From Acidobacteriota bacterium (GTDB lineage Bacteria; Acidobacteriota; Terriglobia; Acidiferrales; UBA7541): DNA of 64,000 bases. This document shows, piece after piece, positions 45,616-56,000 of the stretch. The first letter of the stretch is position 1; every line of letters starts with the position of its first letter. The DNA lies in contig JAMCWK010000026.1 in the NCBI GenBank assembly GCA_023481105.1, positions 7,400 to 71,399 of the forward strand, read 5' to 3'. Made by a program: the position numbers and the translations under genes. The notes under the pieces are model-generated. The model was not told the origin of the DNA. It searched no databases and was given only the letters and a program-made list of their open reading frames with translations.

Positions 45616-45644
45616 TTGCCTCCCCCGCGGACAACGGCTACTAT
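45616..45644 (+). promoter_or_regulatory. sigma70-like promoter upstream of purA
   Basis: TTGCCT-N17-TACTAT. Confidence 0.5.
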
Positions 45645-45745
45645 AGGTAAGTAACTGGCCTCACGCCTTTCTTCCTGCAAACCGAAATTTGGAGCGGCAG
45701 GGGAGTGTGCGGTCAAAATCCGGCCCGAGCGCGAGAAGACAGCGG

Positions 45746-47044
45746 ATGAAATCCATCGTCGTGGTGGGTGCCCAGTGGGGGGATGAAGGCAAGGGAAAGG
45801 TGGTGGACTATCTTTCCGCGTCCTTCGACTACATCGCGCGCTGCGCCGGCGGGCACAACGCCGGCCACACCGTCATCATCGACGGCACAAAATTTGTTCT
45901 TCAGCTCATTCCCTGCGGAATTCTGCGTCCAGGCAAAAAAGCCGTCATCGGCGCTGGGGTAGTAGTAGACCCTGCGGCGCTGGTCGCGGAGATCGACATG
46001 CTGGCGAAGGCTGGCGTGGATGTAAACGGTCGTCTATTCGTCAGCAATCGCGCGCACGTTATTTTTCCGTGTCATCGCCAGGTGGAGAAGGCCGCAGAAG
46101 CGGCGCGTGGCGCGGCGAAAATCGGTACCACTTCGCGCGGCATCGGGCCGACCTACGAAGACAAGATGGCGCGGCGCGGCCTGCGCATCTGCGATCTGGT
46201 GGACCCCGATCTCCTTCGCAGCAAGATGCAGACACTGCTGAAAGAAAAAAATGTGATTTATCGTGCGCTGGCCGGCGCGGACCTGGATTGCGCGGGGATT
46301 CTCGACGAGTCGCTGGCGCTGGCCGACCGCATTCGTGGCTATGTAGCGGACACCTCGGCGCTGCTCAACCGCGCGCTGGATGACAATGCGTCAGTGCTGT
46401 TCGAAAGCGCGCAGGGCACCATGCTGGACATTGACCACGGCACCTACCCGTACGTCACCTCGTCGAGCGCGTCCGTCGGCGGCGCCTGCACGGGCCTGGG
46501 CGTGCCGCCGACGCGCATTGATGCGATTGTCGGCGTCACCAAAGCCTATACCACGCGCGTCGGCGGTGGGCCATTTCCCACGGAGATGCCCGACCTTGAC
46601 GCCAAGGAAGTGCGCGACCGCGGCAAGGAGTACGGCGCCGTCACCGGCCGCCCGCGCCGCTGCGGCTGGCTCGACTTAATGGTTCTGCGCTACGCCGCCA
46701 TGATTAACGGCATTGAATCGCTCGTCGTCACCAAACTGGACGTGTTCGACACGCAGCCGGAAATTCAGGTTTGCGTAGGCTACAAGTACAAAGGCACGCC
46801 CGTCACCGAAATGCCCGCGGAGGCCGAGAAGCTCGAGCAGGTGACGCCGGTCTATCACGCGCTGCCTGGCTGGCGCTCGTCCACCTACGGCGTGTGCGAT
46901 CCGGCGAAACTGCCGGCCGCCGCGAAGGAATATCTGCGCTTCATCAGCAATGAATTGGGCGTCGAGATCGGCATGATTTCCACCGGCCCCGCGCGCGACG
47001 CCACCATCGTGCCTGCGGGCACCAAACTGGCCTCTTGGATCTAG
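45746..47044 (+). CDS. purA: adenylosuccinate synthase
   Basis: MKSIVVVGAQWGDEGKGKVVDYLSASFDYIARCAGGHNAGHTVI; RGIGPTYEDKMARRGLRI. Confidence 0.97.
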   Translation: MKSIVVVGAQWGDEGKGKVVDYLSASFDYIARCAGGHNAGHTVIIDGTKFVLQLIPCGILRPGKKAVIGAGVVVDPAALVAEIDMLAKAGVDVNGRLFVSNRAHVIFPCHRQVEKAAEAARGAAKIGTTSRGIGPTYEDKMARRGLRICDLVDPDLLRSKMQTLLKEKNVIYRALAGADLDCAGILDESLALADRIRGYVADTSALLNRALDDNASVLFESAQGTMLDIDHGTYPYVTSSSASVGGACTGLGVPPTRIDAIVGVTKAYTTRVGGGPFPTEMPDLDAKEVRDRGKEYGAVTGRPRRCGWLDLMVLRYAAMINGIESLVVTKLDVFDTQPEIQVCVGYKYKGTPVTEMPAEAEKLEQVTPVYHALPGWRSSTYGVCDPAKLPAAAKEYLRFISNELGVEIGMISTGPARDATIVPAGTKLASWI

Positions 47045-47055
47045 CGGAGGCGTCC

Positions 47056-48270
47056 ATGCTTCCGTACGTTGAAGCCCGTCGAAAAGTGATCGAAACCATC
47101 ACCGCTGCCAAGCTCGCGCCGCGCTGCGCTTACGTCGAGCTGGGCCAGGCGCTGGGCTGCGTGCTGGCGGAAAATGTCCACGCCGACCGGGACTATCCTC
47201 CTTTTGACCGCTCCACCCGCGACGGCTTTGCCGTGCGCGCGGCGGACACGGCACGCGTGCCGGTCACACTGGACATGGTCGGAGAAGTGAAGGCTGGAGG
47301 TATGTACACCGGCCCGCTGCGCGCGGGCCAGTGCGTGCAGATTATGACCGGCGCAGGAATCCCCGTCGGTGCCGACGCCGTGGTAATGATTGAGCACACC
47401 AAGTCCGCTGCGGGCAGCGTGCTGATCGAACGCGCCGCGGAGGCCGGACAGAATGTGGTGCCGCGCGGGAGTGAAGCCAAGGCCGACCAGCTCCTGCTGA
47501 AGCCCGGCGCGCGGATGGGCTATCCGGAGCTGGCGCTGCTCGGCCAGGTAGGCCACGTGCGCGTGAAAATCGCCAAGCCGCCGCGCGTGGCGATTCTCTC
47601 CACCGGCGACGAAGTGGTCGAAGTCTGGCAGCAGCCCAATGCGCTGCAAATTCGCAATAGCAACACCATCTCGCTCGCGGCACAGGTCGAGCTGGCCGGT
47701 GGCGAACCGGTGCCCCTGCCCAACGCGCCGGACCATATCCATGATTTGCGGAAACGTGTGGAGCGAGGACTGCAAGAAGATATCCTGGTGCTTTCCGGCG
47801 GCGTCTCCATGGGAAAGTACGATTTGGTAGAGGTGGTGCTGCGCGAAATGGGCGCGAGCTTCGGTTTTGACGCCGTGGCCATTCGTCCGGGCAAGCCGGC
47901 GGTATTCGGAACCTGCAATGGAAGATTCTTTTTTGGGCTGCCGGGGAATCCGGTTTCAACGATGGTCACGTTCGAGCTGTTCGTTGTGCCGGCCATTGAC
48001 ATGCTTAGTGGCGCGCCGCCGCGCCCGCTGCCATCTTTCAAAGCAAAGTTGGCCGCGCCAGTGAAGCAGAAAGCCGTGCTCACCCATTTCTTGCCGGCAG
48101 CAGTGGATTGGACGCGCGGCGATCCAGTGGTGAAAGAGTTGCCGTGGCAAGGTTCCGGCGATATTGTCACTCTGACGCAGGCCAATTGCTTTTTGATTGT
48201 GCCGGAGTCGAAACTCGAATTCGCTGCGGGCGATTGGGTGGACGTGCTGCCGCGGCGCGGCGCGCTCTAA
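47056..48270 (+). CDS. moeA: molybdopterin molybdenumtransferase
   Basis: YPPFDRSTRDGFAVRAADT; MTGAGIPVGADAVVMIEHT; LSGGVSMGKYDLV; FGLPGNPVSTMVTFELFV. Confidence 0.94.
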   Translation: MLPYVEARRKVIETITAAKLAPRCAYVELGQALGCVLAENVHADRDYPPFDRSTRDGFAVRAADTARVPVTLDMVGEVKAGGMYTGPLRAGQCVQIMTGAGIPVGADAVVMIEHTKSAAGSVLIERAAEAGQNVVPRGSEAKADQLLLKPGARMGYPELALLGQVGHVRVKIAKPPRVAILSTGDEVVEVWQQPNALQIRNSNTISLAAQVELAGGEPVPLPNAPDHIHDLRKRVERGLQEDILVLSGGVSMGKYDLVEVVLREMGASFGFDAVAIRPGKPAVFGTCNGRFFFGLPGNPVSTMVTFELFVVPAIDMLSGAPPRPLPSFKAKLAAPVKQKAVLTHFLPAAVDWTRGDPVVKELPWQGSGDIVTLTQANCFLIVPESKLEFAAGDWVDVLPRRGAL

Positions 48271-48305
48271 GCCGCAAAGCGTAGGCAATTGGTTTTGGAG
48301 GACAT

Positions 48306-48785
48306 ATGAAGTCCGGATCGCGCCTTCTCATTCTTCCATTACTGATTTCGTTGTCTTTGGGATTTGTGTTCGCGCAGAAACCTGCAAGTAAAGCGATGAA
48401 AAAACAGCGATCATGCTGGGATACCGCGAATACTCAAGGCGAGGTGAACGCTTGTGCGAGTTCAGAGTTCAAGGAGGCGGACGCTGAATTGAGCAGGCTC
48501 TACCGTGAACTCCTTTTGGTGAACAAAGAAGATCACCTCTTCTTGCAGAAAATTGAGGAAGCCCAAAGGGCTTGGATTGCCTACAGGGATGCTCATGTTG
48601 TTTCCATGTATCCTGATTATCCTGGGAATTCGTCTAGGTTTTACGGTTCCGTTCTGCCGATGTGCTGGAGCCAGACGAAAACGAGATTGACGATGGAAAG
48701 AGTCGAGCTGCTGAAGGAAATGTTGGAGGACATTGAAGGGGATGTATGCCAAGGCGGCCACGGCAGGGGTAGTGGACTGCCATAG
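48306..48785 (+). CDS. LprI/DUF1311-like secreted protein
   Basis: Signal peptide; CWDTANTQGEVNACASSEFKEADAELSRLYRELL...LQKIEEAQRAWIAYRDAH. Confidence 0.78.
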   Translation: MKSGSRLLILPLLISLSLGFVFAQKPASKAMKKQRSCWDTANTQGEVNACASSEFKEADAELSRLYRELLLVNKEDHLFLQKIEEAQRAWIAYRDAHVVSMYPDYPGNSSRFYGSVLPMCWSQTKTRLTMERVELLKEMLEDIEGDVCQGGHGRGSGLP

Positions 48786-48801
48786 GGTACCGGCGGCGCG
48801 A

Positions 48802-49296
48802 ATGGCCAAGCTCTCGCACTACAAGAAAGGCGCAAAGGTGCACATGGTGGACGTGACGTCGAAGAGCGTCACGGAGCGCACCGCCGTCGCGCACGGCTCT
48901 GTGCGCATGAGTCGCGCTGTGCTCGGAAGAATTCGCCGCCTGGAAACGCCCAAGGGAAACCCGCTGGAGGTAGCGCGCATCGCCGGCATTGCTGCGGCCA
49001 AGCGCACGGCCGAACTGATTCCTCTTTGCCACCCGCTTCCGCTGACGCACATTGATGTGACCGTGCGGCTGTGCGAGAATGGCGTGGAAATCAGTTCGCG
49101 CGTAACCGCCACGGCCCGCACCGGCGTGGAGATGGAAGCGCTGTGTGCTGCAAGCGTGGCGGCCCTGACCATCTACGACATGTGCAAGGCTCTCGATAAG
49201 GGCATGGAAATCACGGACATCTACCTCGTGGAAAAAATCGGCGGCAAGAGCGGTCGCTACCGGCGGCCGGGTGCCTCAGGAAAGGCGCGCCGATGA
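48802..49296 (+). CDS. moaC: cyclic pyranopterin monophosphate synthase
   Basis: HMVDVTSKSVTERTAVAHGSVRMS...IAAAKRTAELIPLCHPLPLTHIDV...GVEMEALCAASVAALTIYDMCKA; start probably 48802. Confidence 0.94.
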   Translation: MAKLSHYKKGAKVHMVDVTSKSVTERTAVAHGSVRMSRAVLGRIRRLETPKGNPLEVARIAGIAAAKRTAELIPLCHPLPLTHIDVTVRLCENGVEISSRVTATARTGVEMEALCAASVAALTIYDMCKALDKGMEITDIYLVEKIGGKSGRYRRPGASGKARR

Positions 49297-50024
49297 AGGC
49301 CGTCCGCGTCCTGGTGGTGGAAGACAATCCGCTGGTGATGGAACTCATCAAGCGCGGGCTGGAGCCGCATTGCGAGCTTTCTATGGCTGCCGACGGCGCC
49401 GACGCGTTGCTCCAAGTGATTGACAATCCCCCGGACATGATTATCTCCGACTACAAAATGCCCGGGCTGGATGGCCGCCAGCTCTACGAAAAACTCCGCG
49501 GCCGCGACCGCACCAAGGGCCTGCCGTTCATTTTCATTGCCGGGCGCGCCGACATCGAAGAAAAACTCCGCCCGCTGGTGGACGGCGTCGAGGACTTCAT
49601 CATCAAGCCGTTTTTCCTGAAGGAATTTGTCCGCCGCGCGAAAAAAGTGGTGGACCGCCTGCAACTGGAAAAAATGCAGCAGCGCAGCGCGCGTCCCGGC
49701 ACCGTGCAGGGCCGCCTGGAAGAGATGAGCATCATGGACCTGCTGCAGTCGCTGGAGATGGGGCAGAAGTCTTGCCGCTTGACCATCAACCACGGGGACG
49801 CCACGTGCGAATTGTATTTTGCCGGCGGCGCCTGTAAGCACGCCCAGATGGGCAGCATCGAGGGCAACGAAGCCGTTTTCAAGGCGGTGTCCTGGGCCGA
49901 CGGCGAATTCGAAATCGACTTTAATGCTTCGAGCGACAAAGTGACCACTACGATGTCCACGCAAGGCCTTCTCATGGAAGCCTTCCGCCTGATTGACGAA
50001 GCCAGCCGCGACGCCCAGGGTTGA
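49293..50024 (+). CDS. response regulator with C-terminal DUF4388-like domain
   Basis: VRVLVVEDNPLVMELIKRGL...MIISDYKMPGLDG; GRLEEMSIMDLLQSLEMGQKSCRLTINHGDATCELYFAGGACKHAQMG. Confidence 0.85.
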   Translation: MKAVRVLVVEDNPLVMELIKRGLEPHCELSMAADGADALLQVIDNPPDMIISDYKMPGLDGRQLYEKLRGRDRTKGLPFIFIAGRADIEEKLRPLVDGVEDFIIKPFFLKEFVRRAKKVVDRLQLEKMQQRSARPGTVQGRLEEMSIMDLLQSLEMGQKSCRLTINHGDATCELYFAGGACKHAQMGSIEGNEAVFKAVSWADGEFEIDFNASSDKVTTTMSTQGLLMEAFRLIDEASRDAQG

Positions 50025-50509
50025 ACCCGCCGATGCGCGTTGCCATCCTCACCGTCAGCGATTCCGTTTTCCGCGGCAAACGCGAGGACTTCTCCGGCCC
50101 GGCGCTCCGCGAATGCTGCGCGAAGCTTGGCTGGACAGTCGTCGCTGGCGAAGTGGTGCCGGATGATTCTTCCATGATTCAAGCTTTTCTGATTGCCTGC
50201 GCCGAATCGCAGCAAGCCGACATTATCTTGACGACGGGCGGCACCGGCCTGAGCCCGCGTGACGTCACGCCGGAAGCGACCGCCGCGGTCTGCGCGCGGC
50301 TGATTCCCGGAATCGGAGAACTGATGCGCGCCGCCGGGAAAGGAAGCAATCCCCGTGCCGTACTGTCCCGCGCAGTTGCTGGCACGCGAGGCCAATCCAT
50401 CATCTTGAATCTTCCCGGGAGTCCAAAGGGCGCAGTGGAATCGCTCGACGCTGTTGCGGCGCTCTTGCCTCATGCCGTGGACGTCCTTCGCGGCGCCCGT
50501 CATGATTGA
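50021..50509 (+). CDS. molybdenum cofactor biosynthesis MogA/MoaB family protein
   Basis: MRVAILTVSDSVFRGKREDFSGPALRE; ADIILTTGGTGLSPRDVTPEAT; IILNLPGSPKGAVESL. Confidence 0.93.
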   Translation: MNPPMRVAILTVSDSVFRGKREDFSGPALRECCAKLGWTVVAGEVVPDDSSMIQAFLIACAESQQADIILTTGGTGLSPRDVTPEATAAVCARLIPGIGELMRAAGKGSNPRAVLSRAVAGTRGQSIILNLPGSPKGAVESLDAVAALLPHAVDVLRGARHD

Positions 50510-50562
50510 CCTTCCATTCCGGGATTGACTGTCTCGCGCGGCTCACGGAGAATGCAGGTTCC

Positions 50563-51390
50563 ATGAAAAACCAACTCAGTAGCAAGCGGGTAGCTGTGCT
50601 CGGTGCCGGCAAAATCGGCGGCATCCTGCTCCAAGCGTTCGTTAGGGAAAAGCTGTTTTCTCCGAGACAAATTGCGGCGACGGTTCGGCATAGCGAGCGG
50701 GCGCGCGCGGTCAAACGGCAATTTAACGTGCTGGTGTCCACAGACAACAAAAGCGCTGTGCGCCGGGCGGACATCGTGCTGGTGTGTGTCAAGCCGCAGG
50801 CGGTGGCAGAAGTGCTCGAGGAGATTCGAGAGGACGTGTCGCCGAATAAACTGGTGATTTCGGTGGCGGCATCAGTGCCCACCGCGTTTATCGAACAGCG
50901 CTTGCCGGAAGGAACTCCGGTGGTTCGCGCCATGCCCAACACGCCATGCGCAATTGGCTGCGGCATGACCGGCCTGTGTCGCGGCTCGCATGCCAAGCCG
51001 CACCACTTGGAGGTCGCTCGCGCGCTGTTCGAGACCGTGGGGCGCACCGTCGTTGTGGACGAAAAACACATGGATGCAGTCACCGGCCTCTCCGCTAGCG
51101 GCCCCGCGTTTATGTACATCATTCTCGAATCGCTAGCCGAAGCCGGTGTGAAGGTGGGGCTGCCGCGCGACATCGCCACCCTACTTGCGGCACAGACAGC
51201 GCACGGCGCCGCGCAACTCGTCATTCAGACCGGGGAGCATCCAGCGCTGTTGAAAGACGCGGTCACTACTCCCGCCGGCTGCACCATTGACGGTATCCTC
51301 GAACTTGAGGAAGGAAAGCTGCGCGTCACGCTGATCAAGGCCGTGGTGAAATCCACTCAGCGTGCGCGCGAGCTCCTGTTCGAAAAGTAA
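50563..51390 (+). CDS. proC: pyrroline-5-carboxylate reductase
   Basis: VAVLGAGKIGGILLQAFV; VVRAMPNTPCAIGCGMTGL; TGLSASGPAFMYIILESLAEAGVKVGLPRD. Confidence 0.94.
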   Translation: MKNQLSSKRVAVLGAGKIGGILLQAFVREKLFSPRQIAATVRHSERARAVKRQFNVLVSTDNKSAVRRADIVLVCVKPQAVAEVLEEIREDVSPNKLVISVAASVPTAFIEQRLPEGTPVVRAMPNTPCAIGCGMTGLCRGSHAKPHHLEVARALFETVGRTVVVDEKHMDAVTGLSASGPAFMYIILESLAEAGVKVGLPRDIATLLAAQTAHGAAQLVIQTGEHPALLKDAVTTPAGCTIDGILELEEGKLRVTLIKAVVKSTQRARELLFEK

Positions 51391-51433
51391 GGGCGCGCTC
51401 CTCCCGCCCGGCGCAAAAGTGCAGAATTGGGTT

Positions 51434-51462
51434 TTGTCGAGGCCTGATCGCTGTGTTAGACT
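51434..51462 (+). promoter_or_regulatory. sigma70-like promoter upstream of nuoA
   Basis: TTGTCG-N17-TAGACT. Confidence 0.5.
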
Positions 51463-51483
51463 AACGAGCTTTTCGTACGAGAA

Positions 51484-51843
51484 ATGCCGAGCGAATACAT
51501 CCCGGTCCTGATCTTCGCGGCGATGGCCGCGTCGTTTCCCATCATCGCCCTCGTCGTTTTCAAATTCATCCGGCCTGACTCCACCAGAGTTGGCGCGAAG
51601 CTGAAGCCCTATGAGTGCGGCATTCCACCGGAGGGCGATACGCACGGGCGCTACTCCGTGCGCTTCTACATTGTCGCGATTTTGTTCGTTATCTTCGACG
51701 TGGAGACGGTATTTCTGTTTCCCTGGGCGGTGCAGTACGGGCTGCTGGGCCTGTACGGCCTGGTGACCATGCTGGTGTTTCTCGGCATCCTGCTGGTGGG
51801 CTACGTGTGGCTCTACAAGAAGGGCGCGCTGGAATGGGTCTAG
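51484..51843 (+). CDS. nuoA: NADH-quinone oxidoreductase subunit A
   Basis: KLKPYECGIPPEGDTHGRYSVRFYIVAILFVIFDVETVFLFPWAV. Confidence 0.96.
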   Translation: MPSEYIPVLIFAAMAASFPIIALVVFKFIRPDSTRVGAKLKPYECGIPPEGDTHGRYSVRFYIVAILFVIFDVETVFLFPWAVQYGLLGLYGLVTMLVFLGILLVGYVWLYKKGALEWV

Positions 51844-51871
51844 CCGCGCTGGCTCACTCAGCTTATTCAGT

Positions 51872-51904
51872 CCCGGCCGTATGAGCGGCCGGGATTTTTA
51901 TTTT
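51872..51904 (+). terminator. Rho-independent terminator after nuoA
   Basis: CCCGGCCG-TATGAG-CGGCCGGG followed by ATTTTTATTTT. Confidence 0.85.
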
Positions 51905-51919
51905 GACAAGCCGTGGAAG

Positions 51920-51949
51920 TTGACGCGATTTCGCGGCCTGTGTTAGAAA
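51920..51949 (+). promoter_or_regulatory. sigma70-like promoter upstream of nuoC
   Basis: TTGACG-N18-TAGAAA. Confidence 0.45.
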
Positions 51950-52007
51950 ATACGGTTTAAGTTTACCGGCTGTTGCGCTCTGGGCAGCCCGCTTCACCGA
52001 CAAGCGA

Positions 52008-52670
52008 ATGGTCAACGATCCCTCGGAAAAAAAGCCGCCCGCCCCTGCGGAAACTCCTTCGGAAAAGCCTGCCGGAGCCTCGGCGGAGAAGCCCGCGGCC
52101 GCTCCACCAAAGCCGGCTGCTCCCGCTGCGCCGAAGCCCCCGGCCGTGCCTCCTCCGCCCAAAGAAGGGCCGGTGCCGCTGGACAACGATTTGGTCAAGC
52201 GCTTCAAGGCGCGCTTCGGCGACAATATCCGCGAAGCCTGGACCGACCGCAAGCAGGCCATCCTGGTCGTGGACCGCGAATCGCTCGCCGAAATCAGCGA
52301 GTACTCCCGCGACGACGAAGGCTTCGACTATCTCGTGGACCTCACGGCGGTGGACTGGCCCAAGCGTGAAAAGCGCTTCGATGTGGTGCTGAACCTTTAC
52401 TCCTTCAAGAAAAACGAGCGCCTGCGCCTGAAGGTTTTCCTCGGCGAAGGGGAGAACTGCCCCAGCGTTACCGGCGTGTGGAGCACCGCCAACTGGCTCG
52501 AGCGCGAATGCTTCGACATGTTCGGCATCGTTTTCGAGGGCCATCCGAAACTCACGCGAATTCTTCTCCCCGACGAATGGCAGGGGCATCCGCTGCGCAA
52601 AGACTACGACATCCTGACGCAGGACACCGCCTGGGTCCGCGAAAACCTGGGAATTGAGAGCGGCCAGTAA
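52008..52670 (+). CDS. nuoC: NADH-quinone oxidoreductase subunit C with Pro/Ala-rich N-terminal extension
   Basis: [38 protein letters not shown]...[40 protein letters not shown]. Confidence 0.94.
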   Translation: MVNDPSEKKPPAPAETPSEKPAGASAEKPAAAPPKPAAPAAPKPPAVPPPPKEGPVPLDNDLVKRFKARFGDNIREAWTDRKQAILVVDRESLAEISEYSRDDEGFDYLVDLTAVDWPKREKRFDVVLNLYSFKKNERLRLKVFLGEGENCPSVTGVWSTANWLERECFDMFGIVFEGHPKLTRILLPDEWQGHPLRKDYDILTQDTAWVRENLGIESGQ

Positions 52671-52672
52671 TA

Positions 52673-53815
52673 ATGAGTGACACGCGCACAACCGGCTTCC
52701 CCGGAGTCGAGCAGACCGTGCTCGGCGCGGACGAAATCATTATCAATATGGGCCCGCAACATCCTTCCACGCACGGCGTGCTGCGCGTGAAGCTACGCCT
52801 CGACGGCGAGCGCATCGTGGACTCCGAGTGCGTGATCGGCTACCTGCATCGCGGTGTGGAGAAAATTGCCGAGCACCGCAGCTATCAGCAGTTCGCGCCG
52901 TACGTGGACCGCATGGACTACGTTGCCGCCGTGTCCAACGGCCTGGGCTACTGCGAAGCGGTGGAGAAATTGCTGGGCACCGAAGCCCCCATGCGCGCGA
53001 AAGTGGTGCGCACCATCCTCACGGAACTTCAGCGAATTTCGAGCCACCTGCTGTGGCTCGGTACGCACGCTATCGACATCGGCGCGCTGACGCCGCTCTT
53101 CTATTGCCTCCGCGAGCGCGAGGAAATCCTGAAAATCTTCGAGAAGTATTGCGGCGCGCGGCTGACTACGCATGCCTTCCGCATCGGCGGCTTGCAATAC
53201 GACACCTACGACGGGTTTGAAGCCGAAACCAAGCGCTTCTGCCTGGACTTCAGCCATCGCGTGGACGAATACGAGGCCCTGCTCACCGAGAACCGCATCT
53301 GGATCGCGCGCACGAAAGGCATCGGCGTGCTCTCCGCGGCGGACGCGATTGACATGGGCGCTACGGGGCCGGTGCTGCGTGGCAGCGGCGTGAAGTGGGA
53401 CATCCGCAAGGCCATGCCCTACGCGGCTTACGACAGATATGAATTTGAAATTCCCATTGGGCAGAATGGCGACACCTACGACCGGTACATCGTGCGCATG
53501 CAGGAAATGCGCCAGTCCAACCGCATCTGCCTGCAAGCCATCGAAGATATTCCCGCCGGGCCGATCATGGGCAAGGTGGGCAAGGTGCTCAAGCCGCCGG
53601 TGGGTGAGGTCTATCACTCCATCGAGGCGCCCAAAGGCGAGCTGGGCTACTACATCGTCAGCGACGGCACCACGCAGCCCTATCGCGTGCGCATCCGCCC
53701 GCCGTCGTTCATCAACCTGGAAGCGCTGGACAAAATGATCAAGGGCCACCTGGTGGCCGACGTGGTGGCGATCATCGGCACGCTGGACATTGTGCTTGGC
53801 GAGGTGGACCGCTAG
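52673..53815 (+). CDS. nuoD: NADH-quinone oxidoreductase subunit D
   Basis: [49 protein letters not shown]. Confidence 0.97.
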   Translation: MSDTRTTGFPGVEQTVLGADEIIINMGPQHPSTHGVLRVKLRLDGERIVDSECVIGYLHRGVEKIAEHRSYQQFAPYVDRMDYVAAVSNGLGYCEAVEKLLGTEAPMRAKVVRTILTELQRISSHLLWLGTHAIDIGALTPLFYCLREREEILKIFEKYCGARLTTHAFRIGGLQYDTYDGFEAETKRFCLDFSHRVDEYEALLTENRIWIARTKGIGVLSAADAIDMGATGPVLRGSGVKWDIRKAMPYAAYDRYEFEIPIGQNGDTYDRYIVRMQEMRQSNRICLQAIEDIPAGPIMGKVGKVLKPPVGEVYHSIEAPKGELGYYIVSDGTTQPYRVRIRPPSFINLEALDKMIKGHLVADVVAIIGTLDIVLGEVDR

Positions 53816-55131
53816 TGAGCGCGCTGCTCGAATTTCTGAAGACGTACATGTGGCCGCTGATCTTTGCCGTGGTCATTGTTGCCGTGTTGCCTCTGCTGGC
53901 CGGCTATGTGGTTCTGATGGAGCGCAAGATCATGGCCGACATGCAGGCGCGGCTCGGCCCCATGCGCGTCGGTCCACACGGGTTGCTGCAGCCCATTGCC
54001 GACGCGCTGAAGCTGCTCATCAAGGAAGACATCATCCCGGAGAATGCGGACAAGGTGGTGTTCTGGTTCGCGCCGGTTATTTCGGTGACCGCGGCAATGC
54101 TGGCGTATTCCGCGCTGGCCATCGGACCGTTTTTCCAGATTGCAGAGCTGAACATTGGTCTTCTCTTCATCGTGGCGGTCAGCTCCATGGGAATTTTCGG
54201 CATTATCTTGGGTGGCTGGGCTTCCAACAGTCACTACTCGCTGCTCGGCGCACTGCGCAGCACGGCGCAGATGATCAGCTACGAAACAGCCGCGGGGCTG
54301 GCGCTGGTCGGCGGCGTGCTCCTTGCCGGGTCGCTCTCCACGCGGGAGATTGTGCAGGCGCAACACGGAGGCACGTGGTACGTATTTGTCGCGCCGATCG
54401 GGTTCTTTCTCTACCTCGTTGCCTCCATCGCCGAAACCAACCGCGCGCCCTTTGACCTGCCCGAAGCCGAGTCTGAACTCGTGGCCGGATACATGACGGA
54501 ATACAGCGGCTTCCGCTGGGCGGTTTATTTTCTTGCCGAGTACGCCAACATGATTGTGGTGGCCAGCATCGCCACGACGCTGTTTTTGGGCGGGTGGTTG
54601 CGGCCGTTCCAGGGAACGCCGTGGATGGACTTCCTCGATTTCTTCCCGCCGCTGTGCTTCCTCGCTGTCGCCGGCTACTGCTTCTACCGCACGCCAAAGC
54701 AACCGGAACCCATCCAGAGCATGGTGATGGCGCTCTTTGGCGGGCTATGCCTGCTGCTGGCCGCAGCGATGGCGCTGCCGTTTGTGCCCGCCTTCGCGGC
54801 TTCCAAGCCCGGGCTGCACGGCGCATTCTGGTTTTTGCTGAAGGTCTCGCTCTACATTTACAGTTTCATGTGGATTCGCTTCACGTTTCCGCGCTTCCGT
54901 TTCGACCAGCTCATGAAGCTTGGCTGGTACTTCATGATTCCGCTTTCGATCGTGAATGTGCTCGGCCTGGGCGTGTATCGAGTGCTGCGGCAGTTGCAAT
55001 GGAGCCGATGGCCTGCGTTTGTGCTGACCACGGGCGGCACGCTGCTGGTGGCCATCTGGCTGGTGTGGAATGCGCAGAAGAAGGCGGCGGCTCCGAGCTC
55101 CGTCGGCGACATGACGGAGGCGGAAGGATAA
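53815..55131 (+). CDS. nuoH: NADH-quinone oxidoreductase subunit H
   Basis: LMERKIMADMQARLGPMRVGPHGLLQPIADALKLLIKEDIIP; AETNRAPFDLPEAESELVAGYMTEYSG; GTG start overlapping the nuoD stop. Confidence 0.97.
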   Translation: MSALLEFLKTYMWPLIFAVVIVAVLPLLAGYVVLMERKIMADMQARLGPMRVGPHGLLQPIADALKLLIKEDIIPENADKVVFWFAPVISVTAAMLAYSALAIGPFFQIAELNIGLLFIVAVSSMGIFGIILGGWASNSHYSLLGALRSTAQMISYETAAGLALVGGVLLAGSLSTREIVQAQHGGTWYVFVAPIGFFLYLVASIAETNRAPFDLPEAESELVAGYMTEYSGFRWAVYFLAEYANMIVVASIATTLFLGGWLRPFQGTPWMDFLDFFPPLCFLAVAGYCFYRTPKQPEPIQSMVMALFGGLCLLLAAAMALPFVPAFAASKPGLHGAFWFLLKVSLYIYSFMWIRFTFPRFRFDQLMKLGWYFMIPLSIVNVLGLGVYRVLRQLQWSRWPAFVLTTGGTLLVAIWLVWNAQKKAAAPSSVGDMTEAEG

Positions 55132-55134
55132 GCA

Positions 55135-55659
55135 ATGACGCCCGCTCAAATCAGCCAATACGCGTTTTACTTTTTCGCCGCGCTGGCCGTGGTGGGCGCA
55201 ATCGGTACGGTCACTGTGCGCAACGTCGTGCACAGCGCAATTTTCCTGATTACCTCGCTGCTGGCCACCGCCGGGATTTTCCTGACGCTTGGCGCGCAAT
55301 TTGTATTTGCCGTGCAGATCGTCCTGTATGTCGGCGGCATCATGGTGCTGTTCATTTTCGTCATCATGCTGGTCAATCTGGATGTGGCCTTGCACCAGAT
55401 GCAATTCAAGCGGCGATGGTGGGTGGCGGGTCTGCTCGCGCTGGCTTTGGGCGGGCAGTTCGGCGCCGTCATTTATTACTCGCGCGCCGGGGGCGTTCTG
55501 GAAATCCCGGCTGCGCGCACCGGCGCGCTGAGCCCGCAGAACGTGCAGCAGTTCGGGCTGGCGTTGTTTGAGAAGTATGCGCTGCCGTTTGAAATCGCCT
55601 CGGTGCTGCTGCTCGTGGCGCTCATCGGGGCAGTGGTGATGACCAAAAAACGCGTGTAG
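55135..55659 (+). CDS. nuoJ: NADH-quinone oxidoreductase subunit J
   Basis: [57 protein letters not shown]. Confidence 0.95.
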   Translation: MTPAQISQYAFYFFAALAVVGAIGTVTVRNVVHSAIFLITSLLATAGIFLTLGAQFVFAVQIVLYVGGIMVLFIFVIMLVNLDVALHQMQFKRRWWVAGLLALALGGQFGAVIYYSRAGGVLEIPAARTGALSPQNVQQFGLALFEKYALPFEIASVLLLVALIGAVVMTKKRV

Positions 55660-55676
55660 GAGACGCACAGAAGAGC

Positions 55677-55979
55677 ATGGTTCCCATCGGCAACTACCTG
55701 TTTCTGAGCCTGGCGCTGTTTATCATCGGCGTCATCGGTGTGCTCACGCGCCGCAACGTCATCGTCATCCTGATGTCCATCGAGCTGATCTTGAACGCGG
55801 TGAACATCAACCTGGTGGCCTTTTCGCGGCATTGGGCCAACGTGGACGGCCAGATTTTTACGTTGTTCATCATCACCGACGCGGCGGCTGAAGCCGCTGT
55901 GGGGCTGGGCATCATCATCGCGTTCTTCAAGAACCGCGAAACGGTGCTTGCCGACGAAATGGATTTGCTGAAGTGGTAG
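55677..55979 (+). CDS. nuoK: NADH-quinone oxidoreductase subunit K
   Basis: [60 protein letters not shown]. Confidence 0.96.
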   Translation: MVPIGNYLFLSLALFIIGVIGVLTRRNVIVILMSIELILNAVNINLVAFSRHWANVDGQIFTLFIITDAAAEAAVGLGIIIAFFKNRETVLADEMDLLKW

Positions 55980-56000
55980 GCATTTTGGACTGAGCGAAGC

